The notes below the pieces were generated by a model. That model saw only the letters and a program-made list of their open reading frames with translations. It had not been told where the DNA came from and did no database searches. The translations under genes were made by a program, and so were the position numbers. A DNA stretch of 64,000 bases from Ostrinia nubilalis. Lineage: Eukaryota; Arthropoda; Insecta; Lepidoptera; Crambidae. Positions 10,735-19,865 of this stretch are shown piece by piece. The stretch is from assembly GCF_963855985.1 (NCBI RefSeq), contig NC_087093.1:16755001-16819000 (forward strand), given 5' to 3'. Each line of letters opens with the position of its first letter. Positions within the stretch are counted from its first letter, which is position 1.

Positions 10735-12408
10735 TAAGGTAAGTGCCCCCTACTTCGGTATATTAAGGCTCTTACGACTTTAACAATTTATTTAAAAATA
10801 ACCAAGGATGATATCAGTATGAAAGCTTTTGTATGTTAAAGTTTGGTCTTTTGACAGTAACTTAATACATACATTATAGTTATATTGTTTAAACTTTTTT
10901 TAATATTAATTGTTCTGCGGACCTCTTGTTTGGATCCTGTTTCGTGATAAAATTTTGCTCTGTTTCTAAGTTCGTGAACTCATGTCCCCTATTTCGGGAT
11001 AAAGTTTTACGCATCGAGTTAGGATATTTTAATAATGATTAAGGGTTTAATAAATTTAAAAACGATAGTATAAATTTAGAATAAAAGAATTCTGTGAAAT
11101 TGACGATGTTACTTACCTGAAACATTCATGAGAAATAATGTGAGTCTGTCTAGCTAGGTAGGTACGTACCTTCGTATAAAGTTTTGATTTATTATTCTAA
11201 CAATATGTGAAAATATTTATATAACCATCAGAAATGTAGGGGGGCCTTAACCCCCCCCCCCTCCCCTTCGTACCCATAAAATTTAGATTTTTTATTTCTA
11301 ACGATATGTGAAAAAGAAAATATTCATACAAGTCTAAATTTAAAAAATGTGGGGGGGGACTAACCCCCCACCTCTGGAGCTGCTTCAAGTGAGGGTAGTC
11401 CCCCCCCCCTGAAAATAACCCCATATACGCCAATGACTCATAATAAAAATTAATTAATTTATTACTTAGGTAGGTAAGTATTAAAAACTAAATATATGTC
11501 GATTTCTTTGATTTTATGTGTCATACAAGTATCTAACACTATACATTTATATATCACGAACTTGGGAAAAAGTAACAATAATTACGGTTCCTTGTTTCGT
11601 GATACTGATTATTCCAAATTCCCCAAGTAAAATTCATGGATTATTGTCAAATTGTGTCAATTAACTATTATCTATCCCATATAAAATACAAATAAACCAA
11701 GATAAATAAAACGAATCGAATTAAAACCAAAATTACGCTGGTAGTACTTATGCTAATTTATCTTAAAATTGGTCATTTATGTGAACTTCAAACTCGTGTC
11801 ATATAAATTGTAGTGAACGAAACATATACCGAATTTAGATCATGAGAAACTTAAATAAATGTATTATTTGTTTCATAACTTACATTTAAATTATCATAAA
11901 TAATTATTTAAAAACCAAGCATCAAAATATTATCCATAATATCCTTGATTCGGTAGTATCACGAAACAGGGGACACCCTAAAAATAATATGTACGCTATT
12001 TCGTGAGTCAATTAATCGCAATTTTAAAGGAATTCTACGTTTTCATATAACTTTTTTCTAAGCCAAATCAATTGTCAAGGAACACATGAAACCACTATTA
12101 CAAGTTTTATGCAAATGGACGTTTCTTCGCCTTTTTATAAGCTTAAGAAGTTGGAGCGCTAACCTTACGGTGAGAGCAACATTTTCACGCCGCACGGCTG
12201 TTTTTGGCTCTCTGAGAGTTTGAAGCTTCGTATTGCTCTCATTTTTGGCGCCACAATGTTGGTACTTGGTTTTTTAGATAGCTTAAATAATAGAGTTTTT
12301 GTAATAATAAAGATTTTTTATAAATAATATTCCATTTGCTTATTATTTGAGCTAGAAAAAAAACTTACGAACTTACGTACTATCACGAACTAGTAGCCGT
12401 TTACCTTA
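10735..12408. mobile_element. 1.67-kb element with reiterated TTTCGTGAT motif
   Basis: The left end TAAGGTAAGTGCCCCCTAC and right end (reverse complement TAAGGTAAACGGCTACTAG) form an imperfect terminal inverted repeat that runs on into TTCG(G/TGAT). The subterminal phrase CC(C)TNTTTCGTGAT recurs inside in both orientations: CCTGTTTCGTGATAAA near 10936, CCCCTATTTCGGGATAAA near 10986, CCTTGTTTCGTGATA near 11591, and reverse forms TATCACGAAACAGGGGACAC near 11957 and ATCACGAACTAGTAG near 12382. No transposase frame remains. Target duplication is not clear. Confidence 0.55.
11205..11420. repeat. Poly-C/poly-G tracts in a ~110-bp degenerate duplication
   Basis: Two related segments (11200-11265 and 11295-11370) each run from CTAAC(A/G)ATATGTGAAAA to a G tract followed by CTTAA or CTAA and a C tract (AACCCCCC...). 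A third C tract lies at 11400-11409. The G and C runs on both strands could form quadruplexes. The stretch lies inside the 1.67-kb element. The minus-strand frame over it is an artefact of proline/glycine codons. Confidence 0.5.
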
Positions 12409-12774
12409 CTCGTAACAGCATCCGTTCGGTGTAATGTTACGGGCGAGTGCGAATGCAGTTTGCCTTTTAGTAACATTAGCACTTGTAACGTCATGTTCTA
12501 TAAAAGCTAGTTTAGCAGCTATTTCATAAATAGCATCATTTTGAGTGTAAATTTTAGGAGTAGCTTTTCTCTTTTGTTTTGAAAGTAAACAGTCAAATCA
12601 TTCTCATTTATTGTCCAAAAACGAGACATTTAGGTCTACGATGCGCGCCGCGATGAGCGGTTATCACGCCACTATCATATTTTGCCCATACATTTTAACG
12701 TCGATAAAGTATATCACGGCGCGCATCCTAGACCGGCTGGTCTGGTAAACTGTTGAGGTAGAAAATCTCGCCTC

Positions 12775-12855
12775 AGTCATCATGGTCATTCAGTCTCCAC
12801 TGCAGGAGCAAGACTCTTTAATTTATCAAAGGTAAATGCAGGACCCAGCCCACGT
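12775..12855 (+). repeat. Lepidopteran interspersed repeat fragment
   Basis: GTCTCCACTGCAGGAGCAAG and CAAAGGTAAATGCAGGACCC are shared with the segment at 48690-48800 of this window (CTCTGCAGGAGAACGAAC, CAAGGCAAATGCAGGATATG). Two independently decayed copies in one window show it is an interspersed family. Its class is not clear from these fragments. Confidence 0.45.
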
Positions 12856-12861
12856 TCTCTA

Positions 12862-12979
12862 ATGCCCGTTTTCACCATTAATCCCTAATTTTTAAATGAC
12901 CCTTATGAAAACAAAATTCATATAATGTGTTACCATAGGGGTCACTTAAAAATTAGGGTTTGATGGTGAAAACGGGCAT
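12862..12979. mobile_element. 118-bp hairpin MITE
   Basis: ATGCCCGTTTTCACCATTAA at the left is mirrored by TGGTGAAAACGGGCAT at the right, and the complementarity continues through CCCTAATTTTTAA(A/G)TGACCC, giving arms of about 47 bp and a short loop. Typical tiny MITE that can form a long hairpin. Confidence 0.7.
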
Positions 12980-13430
12980 AGGTCACCCAAACGAGTTGAG
13001 GAGGCTTGATGTCCGCATATTCCCTAGTCTAATTTTACGATATCCACCGAAAGAGTAGCAGAGGTGGTCCTATTCTATATTGTTGCCGAAGCCGCGCGAT
13101 ATAAAACTAAATACATTTCGAACATTCGAAAAACCTTCAAGAAATGTTGTACCAACTCCCTTATAATTTGCACCGCACTTTTTCACATTCGCCTGACACG
13201 TTATTTGCGTCGCTGACCTAAATACCTGAAGCAATGAATGAATGTTTCTGAGAAGCGGCCATACTTCTAAATATTACATCGATTTGGCATAGGGTTTCAG
13301 GCACGTCGGGCATCTCATTGCAAATTGCACTTTGTATGCGCTTAAGATGTGATAAATAGTAAATTTTATGAATCATTCTTAACGATAATCCTTGTAGAGA
13401 TTTGGAGCGAACTTCATTACACTATAAGTA
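12980..13430. other. Unassigned DNA
   Basis: No element terminus or exon was identified. CCGAAGCCGCGCGATATAAAAC at 13086 is an isolated CpG-rich spot with a TATAAA-like word, too little for a promoter call. Confidence 0.25.
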
Positions 13431-13431
13431 C

Positions 13432-13610
13432 ATATTATAAAGGCGATAGTTTGTGAGTGTATGTTTGTTACTTCTTCACGTCTCAACGGCTGGAGCGATT
13501 TCAATGAAATTTGGTATGGAGTTAGCTGACATCCAGGATTAACACATAGGCTACGTTTTACATATTAATATTAGATAACTGCCAAGTTTAGTTATTGTAG
13601 GAGTCGTAGG
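13432..13610 (+). mobile_element. Lep1-like Helitron remnant
   Basis: The left part reads ACATATTATAAAGGCGATAG then TTTGTTACTTCTTCACGTC, CAACGGCTGGAGCGATTTC and ATGAAATTTGGTATGGAG. This parallels the Lep1 consensus block seen at 17704 (TATTATAAATGCGAAAG, TTTGTTACTCTTTCACG, AACTACTGAACGGATTTTG). It has diverged and the 3' hairpin end is not recognisable. Confidence 0.5.
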
Positions 13611-14640
13611 TACATAGTGACAATGAGCACATGTATTACTTACTTATTCAACATTATGTTTGTCCAACAGTTACTCGTTAATTAATTGAACAACCTTTTT
13701 GTCCTGTTGACGACGGCACACCAAGCTAAACACTGTGGCAACTTATAGATATAGTTTTTAAATCTGTTATTTTGCAACAAAAATGTAGTCTTGTTGACTC
13801 TACATTATACGAATGATGATTATGATAGAATTCTAAGAGATAGGTAGTAATAGGTACGTGATTATATTAACTAGTAGGTATTTCAGAACTAGAGATAAAA
13901 ACACAGCGTAGTAAAAGAGTCTACGATGGAATTCAAAGGGATTTTATTACCTCTCTTTGAAATACATTAGTGACATCTTAATCCGATAATGTAATTTAAA
14001 GGCGCTTCTTTTATACGTTCATTAACTGATTTAGGAAGAAACATAAAATATAAAGTTACCATCATTTTGATGCGGTTAAAAATAAACTTGAAACTTTGAC
14101 ACATATCAGAGCCAATTTTAAAAACCTTCCGCATTGGATGTCCAAACATTTCGTATATTATGTGTTCCGTAAGTTCGTCTGCGATATCTTTATTATATAG
14201 ACTAGATGTTGACGTGACGTTTGTCCCAAACGACGTATCAAAATAGCCGAGTTATAAACCCACGTAGAGCCAGCGCCGATTCGTTCTATATTAATAACTT
14301 TATATTTAGAGTTGCCTCAGCATTAAGCATAAAGTATAGCGGCCAATGGATTAGGGAGCGGATGTATTTTTAATCATTTTACTACTGTTCCTTAATCATC
14401 TGATACTTATTGGTTGTTAAATTTTAAGACTCTCTTTTTATGTCATAAAGGCTAATCGATTTCTTTTTCGAGTATTTCTCTACATTTTGTTTCTATGAAT
14501 TTTATAAATTCATTATACTTTACTATCTGTGCCCGCGACTTCGTACGCGTGAAAACCCGTTTTCGCAACATTTTTCATTATTGCTCTGCCCCCAATGATA
14601 TTATATAAAAACAAAAGCAGATATGTTATAAGCGCTCGCG
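13611..14640. other. Unassigned AT-rich DNA with a retroposon scrap
   Basis: Nothing coding is supported. At 14519-14560 CTATCTGTGCCCGCGACTTC and GTACGCGTGAAAACCC are a short scrap of the retroposon tail family found at 1802-2033 and 22700-22765. Confidence 0.35.
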
Positions 14641-14656
14641 CTGTGAATACTCAAAT

Positions 14657-14674
14657 ACGTCCCAATTGGGACGT
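14657..14674. repeat. 18-bp perfect palindrome ACGTCCCAATTGGGACGT
   Basis: A perfect GC-rich palindrome about 90 bp upstream of a THAP-like reading frame. It lies where a promoter or transposon subterminal site would be. It contains two CCCAAT/ATTGGG arms. Function unknown. Confidence 0.6.
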
Positions 14675-14763
14675 CTTGTGTTTAGTCTTCGTGTGGCCTG
14701 CGTCGTGCGCAATCGCGTGTACCACACCATAAGTTCCTGTGTTCTTACCAAAATAAATAAAAA

Positions 14764-14844
14764 ATGCCATCGTGTGTGTTTCGAAAGTGTACCAATTATG
14801 ACTCTAAAGTAAACAAAATACAAGGGATCTCTTACCACATGTGA
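14764..14844 (+). pseudogene. THAP zinc-finger N-terminal fragment
   Basis: A 26-codon frame begins MPSCVFRKCTNYDSK and ends GISYHM before a stop. The family pattern at the start of a THAP domain is M-P-x-x-C, a second cysteine, N, then a G-(I/V)-S-F-H segment, and every one of those elements is here (cysteines at residues 4 and 9, GISYH at 21-25). THAP domains bind DNA and occur in P-element transposases and in host regulators. The remaining C-x2-H and AVPTIF segments are absent, so this is a first-exon fragment or a broken copy. CACATGTGATT at 14837 is a weak potential splice donor. A related ACCACATGTAAGT donor lies at 15316. Confidence 0.55.
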
Positions 14845-16300
14845 TTATGCAAAATTATTTAGTATTTATATTTTCAATTATTTATGCAAACAATCAAGAC
14901 GCCATGCGCCATGTTCAAGTTAAGAAAGAGAAAGCGATCTTGTTTTGACGTTAGAGCGATAAGGATGCGTGCGCTGCGGACATAGATTAGTTAGTGCAGA
15001 ATCGTTAAAACTATAGCTATCTCTTTCATTTGCGTGCTATTTCGTATCTTTTGTTTCACTTATCAGTTACATTGTCAATTTGTGCAATTTGGAATAGCTC
15101 GGCACCTCAGATCATAGAAGGGAATAGATGTGAAACGGGGGCGTGGCGCGTGTCTCCGCGATATGCCCAGAAACGAACATCGCCCGCGACGCCAGGTTAG
15201 TCGCGATTCAGTCGTACTGATGAAAATAAATGTTCTCCGATATTGTTGGATAATGCGTCGTAACGTGCAATAACATAAGTGAAACGAAGAACTACAGGAA
15301 CAATGAAGTCATTTACCACATGTAAGTATTGCAAATCCATTGGTATTTTGCTTATAAATAAAAAAAACTAAACATTTTTACGAACGAATTCAGTGCCGTG
15401 ACATTTACTGCGATATCGAAATTAGTGGTGATAAAAATTCAAACACGTTGTACATTGACGATTTAGTTAGCAACCACTTTATGTCATGCGTAACTACTGC
15501 GCAATGTATTTTATTTCTTCCGATATCCACTGACGCGTGAAAATACACAGTACGGCCGCATGTGCCGGTCGTAACATAGTGCAGGGCTCGTGTTCTAATA
15601 CGGTTTCCTATTATCGATAAATAGAAGTAAATTATTATTTTCTATTTTCTAATTTTGAATGAAAAAATCATGAGTTGCTTGCGATTTTTAAGTTTTTACA
15701 AAAACAATAACAATAGTAGAAGGGATTAGTAACTGTCAACTATGTAATTACTATAAGAGCTAGTTGAAAGCCTAATATAGGCATTATTTTTGATAAACAT
15801 AGGCGGTACGAATTTCGCCATAATTAAAAAGTTAATGCGCGATAGTAGTTAATAATAATTACAGTGATCCTGTTATTATTATTAAAGTAAATAATAATAT
15901 ATTACTAATATTGTAAATACTGGTAAAAATCGCAAGTACCTACTTAACCCATGACTTTTCATACAAACTTTGTCAGTCTATAACTTCTATACTCCATCGA
16001 TAACGACATTGAGCTTTGGTTGGGGTAAATTAATATAAGGTAACTTCATTTAGTCCCAATAATTGATTCTGAATTTCTGAGTTTTTCTTCCATACAAAAT
16101 GGAACTGACTCCTTTATGCAAAAATCGTTAAAGAACATAATAATAACGTATAATAATAAAAAGGTTTTCATACAAGCATTTTTTAAACCAATTTCGAGCC
16201 TTGCCCCCAGGATTTAAAGTATCGATATCATATCGACTCCATTTTATCTGTCTTCTCTCTAATTGCTTTTTTCAAAGTGTGCGTCACGTCACGCGGCCAT
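14845..16300. other. Unassigned DNA, CpG-rich patches
   Basis: No frame or terminus is convincing. 15120-15210 is CpG-rich (GAAACGGGGGCGTGGCGCGTG and CGCCCGCGACGCCAGG) and could be a regulatory island. At 15303 a short frame MKSFTT runs into ACCACATGTAAGTATTG, a strong splice donor whose last 11 bases match the end of the THAP fragment at 14844, but no downstream exon was found. Confidence 0.3.
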
Positions 16301-16301
16301 T

Positions 16302-16333
16302 GATTGGCCATAAGGCACGCCTTCTGGCCAATC
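16302..16333. promoter_or_regulatory. Palindrome carrying two opposed CCAAT boxes
   Basis: GATTGGCCA at 16302 and TGGCCAATC at 16325 are exact reverse complements separated by 14 bases that are themselves partly self-complementary (AAGGC ... CCTT). The element thus has two CCAAT boxes in opposite orientation, plus TTGGC/GCCAA half-sites of NF1 type. The flanks are GC-rich (GTCACGTCACGCGG upstream). Promoter-like in content; no transcript start or frame proves it. Confidence 0.35.
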
Positions 16334-16809
16334 ACGGCACTTTTAAGCCGGTTGCACATGTTGTCGTAGACTCTCAGTCGCTTTGTTTTTACACAGTTGA
16401 ATGTGTGTGTGGGAGCTGTGGTGGGGAAATGTGGGGACACTGGTTCTCGTTGTAGTTACGCGCGACTTCATATCTATTCTCTTTCTATGATCTGTGGTGC
16501 GATTGTCTAAGGCAATCGTATTCATTTGACAGTTCATAACGTACGTTATGATGTGTCAAACGGCTAATTCTAATTGTGTAAGGAGTTCATAAAACGATAA
16601 CGATATGATAACGATTTGATCGTAATTTTATACGATGAGTGAATGATGAATATGATATTGACAGAAAATTCGAATTGTCTAAGTTTCATGAGCCCATTGC
16701 TAATGTCAAATGATTGCGGTGACTCGTAACTCATGATAATCGTATAAATTCTCATAGAGGTGTAATTCTATCCTCGTCCTCGTATGCAAATTGTTAATTT
16801 ATTTCTTTG

Positions 16810-16867
16810 AAAGATAAAGTGTGGTAAGCGCCGCTTACCACACTTTATCTTTCCGCTTACTAAGCGG
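16810..16867. repeat. 21-bp inverted duplication private to unit 1
   Basis: AAAGATAAAGTGTGGTAAGCG (16810-16830) is followed, after one base, by its exact reverse complement (16832-16852), and then by CCGCTTACTAAGCGG, another palindrome. Units 2 and 3 have only the first arm running straight into GTGAGTGCTTGG, so unit 1 gained 36 bp. Template switching during repair is a likely cause. Confidence 0.75.
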
Positions 16868-16938
16868 TGAGTGCTTGGTGTTAATGGAAATAAGTTTTAG
16901 TGAGACACAAGAGTTCTTTTTCATCAACAACTATAGCA

Positions 16939-17155
16939 CTAAAAGCTGAGTTACACGTGTTAAGTAGATAAGTGTTTTTCACTTAATTTTACGTGATTAA
17001 ATTGCACGTACTTAACACAAGCACAATCTAAATTTTGACTTGAAACTTACTACTAAGTTTTGTACTATACTACTACGCAATTAATTACTTAAAATTAAGT
17101 CAATAAAGTAGTTAGGTAGGTACCTACTTAACACGTTTTAATCAGCCTTAACCCA
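16939..17155. mobile_element. ~215-bp MITE with ACGTGTTAAGTA termini (unit 1)
   Basis: AAAGCTGAGTTACACGTGTT AAGTA on the left pairs with TACTTAACACGTTTTAATCA GCC on the right, and the interior repeats the words TTAAGTA/TACTTAA. The same block is present in unit 2 (about 21460-21695) and unit 3 (about 25838-26073), so it was in the unit before amplification. Its copies in units 2 and 3 have an extra ATCTACTTA near the right end. Confidence 0.5.
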
Positions 17156-17703
17156 CAATACTGCCAAAGTGGTAGGGTAAAGTTATGTTGGGACATAAGT
17201 GCCCTGTGTGGGCTTATTTACAGGAATAAATGACTAATAAAATAAAGAAAACTGTTACTGTAAATATACACATCTTTTTATTTAAATTCTTTACACAGAC
17301 ACAGACAGCTATAAGTACTTCTTGTGGTCAGCCTTCGTCTCTTTACAAACTAAGTTTTCATTTTAAATATAATACTATAGGTACTTTAATCACAGCATTC
17401 TTGAAAAACTTAGTTTTTTTTTGGAACAATCAACAAGATATAAAATAACCATGAAAAATCAACAGCCTCCCTACTCATTTGTACTTGTCGTTTTTTCTAA
17501 CAAATAATTATGCAATAAAATGTATTGTTTTAAACTTTTATGGTTACTAAAATAATAATCATTAATACGCTTCGAAAAGTTTCAACACTGGTAGATGGTA
17601 GGACAGGTGCAGGCGCTGCTGTAGAACAAGATGAGAGCTGCAATGACAAACAAAATAACATGTTAGCTGCTAGCTAGGATATAGCAACAACACATATCTA
17701 TTA

Positions 17704-17906
17704 TCCTACTAATATTATAAATGCGAAAGTTTGGATGTCATAATGTCTGGATGTTTGTTACTCTTTCACGCCAAAACTACTGAACGGATTTTGTGTAAAC
17801 TTAACAGTATTATTGTTTGTAACCTAGATTAACATACAGTCTATAATTTATGACAATCTGTGACACACTAAATTTTAAGCGGGTGAAGCCGCTGGCAAAA
17901 GCTACT
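17704..17906 (+). mobile_element. Lep1-type Helitron, unit 1 (empty of MITE)
   Basis: Starts TCCTACTAATATTATAAATG, includes TTTGTTACTCTTTCACGCC and ACTACTGAACGGATTTTG, and ends in a short GC hairpin (GCGGGTGAAGCCGCTGG) just before GCTACT. This is the standard layout of the lepidopteran Helitron called Lep1: 5' TC, 3' hairpin near the end, no inverted repeats. It sits in the intron between the two copies of the duplicated exon of the Myb/SANT-like gene. Confidence 0.75.
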
Positions 17907-18267
17907 AAAAATACCTTCATTATTTGTGCAACATAAATCATACTGTTCATACATAATAATAATATAAACATACATTATCATATTCCATTATTTAACTTAC
18001 ATATTTTAGAGTAGCAGTAGCAGTAACTGGAGTATTCTCCACCTGGGTGTGGGAAATTATTGGAAGAGTTCCAACACTGGTAGATGGTGGGACAAGTGCA
18101 AGAGCTGTAGAGCAAGACGAGAGCTGCAATGAGAAACAAAAAAAACATGTTAGCTGCTAGCTAGAATGTGGCTGAAAAATTGTGATAAATCTTAGTCACT
18201 GTTTTTTTTATGCATAACGAGGCAGGTATTTGACCACAATCGCACCAAGTGTTAAGTGGGATGCAGT

Positions 18268-18412
18268 CTAGGATGGTACATATCTGCGCTGTAAGTGCCT
18301 ATTCACTCTCGCCTTGTAAACACCCGGATTATAGTCTTCGGGAAAGACAGCAGCAGGCAACAAATTCCAGTCCCTAGCTGTTCGCATTATAAGAGTCATA
18401 ATAATGTTATGT
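18268..18412 (-). pseudogene. LINE C-terminal fragment inside the intron, unit 1
   Basis: Minus-strand residues RTARDWNLLPAAVFPEDYN and YKARVNRHL match the RT-x-WN-LP-x-VFP ... F-K-x-x-VN-x-x-L block at the C-terminus of many insect jockey/CR1-type reverse transcriptases. The 3' sequence holds TTGGTGCGATTGTGG, which by coincidence or descent carries the same 11-mer as the unit termini. Copies occur in units 2 (about 23449-23594) and 3 (about 27827-27972). Confidence 0.65.
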
Positions 18413-18662
18413 TGTGTAAGTATGTTGAACAGTTTATTGGTTAATGTCAATAAAAATAGGCCTTACCGTTTTCCAGGCTTGCACCTCTTTAGACGTCCCA
18501 TCCCCAATCTTGTTTAGTGCCCAGGACGTGTTGCGCCAGAACTCAAGTCAAGGAACCCTCATCACACGACCACGCGCTGTTACTACATTATTTAGCTGGG
18601 TCTCCATCTGGCGTGGGCAATTATTCTTGCCTTTGGCACTGAAAATGAAATTGATTATTTGA

Positions 18663-19432
18663 TATGAAGAAACCAAAGTTACAGGAGTAGTTATTGAAAC
18701 TTGGGTTGTTTTCATTTTTGATAGAATGCCTTAATTTAGTGTAATAATCTATACTTACTTGTGTTTATAAACAAATTTAACATAATTCAAAAACTTCGTA
18801 AAAGTTTTTCAAGTTTTTTGACACTTGACAGATAACACTTGTCATTCACAGAACATAGATTAAAATACTACTTCTCAAAACACTTATTTATGTATAATTG
18901 ATTAAATGTGAGATTAAGTTCGCCTTAGGTTAAAATTTTGGCATTAAAGTATAAATAAATAAAAAGAAGTAAGCATTTCACGTCGTTTTTCGTAGTCCAT
19001 TAACGCCACCTATTGTAGAGTAGTAGTCAACTTAGCCTGCCTAGCCTTAAAGTATGTATGCCACCTGGGGGCGGGTAGTGAAACTCGTATTTCATTCGTT
19101 CTATGCGTTTGGTTATATGATTTGCAGAGGTAAATTTTTAGTTCGAATTCAATGTTTTTATGAATAAAAGTATGTTATTAAGGTGCAATCATAAAATTTT
19201 ATTAAAAAAAACTGCATTTGAACATGGATTTGATTTGTTATTTGTTAAAAAATAATGAGTTTTAGCGAATGTTTTTCATTAATAAAACGCAAATCCATGA
19301 AACGATTATATAAGACCGGTCACTTTTCGGTCTTCATGGAATGGACAAAATTACACAATTCGAATTTAGATATACGATCGATGATCAATTGTATTCATTG
19401 TCCATCCATGAACAACTTTACACAATCGCACC
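18663..19432. other. Upstream and right-terminal region of unit 1
   Basis: On the minus strand this would be the 5' flank of the Myb/SANT-like exons. A strong donor ACAAGTAAGTATAG lies at about 18768; joining it to the acceptor at 18639 would build an ATG across the junction, but that frame ends after 15 codons. A CAGGTGGCATACATAC ... GGCAGGC stretch and palindromic words (GACCGGTC at 19314-19321) occur near the terminus. Frames of 60-75 codons here do not resemble proteins. Confidence 0.4.
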
Positions 19433-19865
19433 TCTGTGGTGCGATTGTCTAAGGCAATCGTATTCATTTGAAAGTTCATAACGTACGTTATGATGTGTCA
19501 AACGGCTAATTTTAATTGTGTAAGGAGTTCATAAAACGATAACGATATGATAACGATTTGATCGTAATTTTATACGATGAGTGAATGATGAATATGATTT
19601 TGACAGAAAATTCGAATTGTCTAAGTTTCATGAGCCCATTGCTAATGTCAAATGATTGCGGTGACTCGTAACTCATGATAATCGTATAAATTCTCGAGGT
19701 GTAGGTAATTCTATCCTCGTCCTCGTATGCAAATTGTTAATTTATTTCTTTGAAAGATAAAGTGTGGTAAGCGGTGAGTGCTTGGTGTTAATGGAAATAA
19801 GTTTTAGTGAGACACAAGCACGCTTTAGGTCAGTGTATAGGAAACGGGGCGCTATGGGGCACGAC

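Larger units (their letters stand above)
17530..18638 (-). pseudogene. Myb/SANT-like gene, broken, unit 1 (three exons)
   Basis: Minus-strand exons are 18638-18467 (acceptor TTTCATTTTCAG, donor GTAAGG), 18123-18001 (acceptor TCTCATTGCAG, donor GTAAGTTA) and 17637-17530 (acceptor GTCATTGCAG, stop TAA at 17530). All junctions are phase 0 and the last two exons stay open. Exon 1 reads AKGKNNCPRQ ... FWRNTSWALNKIGDG and QAWKTV, the W-LN-G-W spacing of the Myb/SANT-like (zeste/NAIF1-type) DNA-binding domain. Exons 2 and 3 are Ser/Thr/Pro-rich linkers (LSSCSTA, PSTSV) and are copies of one another. A TGA lies in frame in exon 1, just before LEFWRN, in all three units, and no N-terminal exon with a start was found. 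AATAAA on this strand at about 17278 would serve as poly(A) signal. Exon calls are seen; the family name is recognition by motif. Confidence 0.55.
16496..19432. mobile_element. TIR element unit 1 of a three-copy tandem array (2937 bp)
   Basis: The left end is GGTGCGATTGTCTAA and the right end TTACACAATCGCACC: 11 bp perfect and 14 of 15 matched. TCTG precedes it (16491-16494) and follows it (19433-19436). Inside on the minus strand lie the exons of a Myb/SANT-like gene, a Lep1 Helitron, a LINE C-terminal fragment and a hairpin MITE. Unit 1 is the oldest-looking state: its Helitron has no insertion and it lacks the ~820-bp block present after the left 400 bp in units 2 and 3. It carries a private 36-bp insertion that makes an inverted repeat at 16810-16852. 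The superfamily is uncertain: a Myb/SANT gene suggests PIF/Harbinger, but a TCTG border is not the usual TWA target. Confidence 0.7.
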
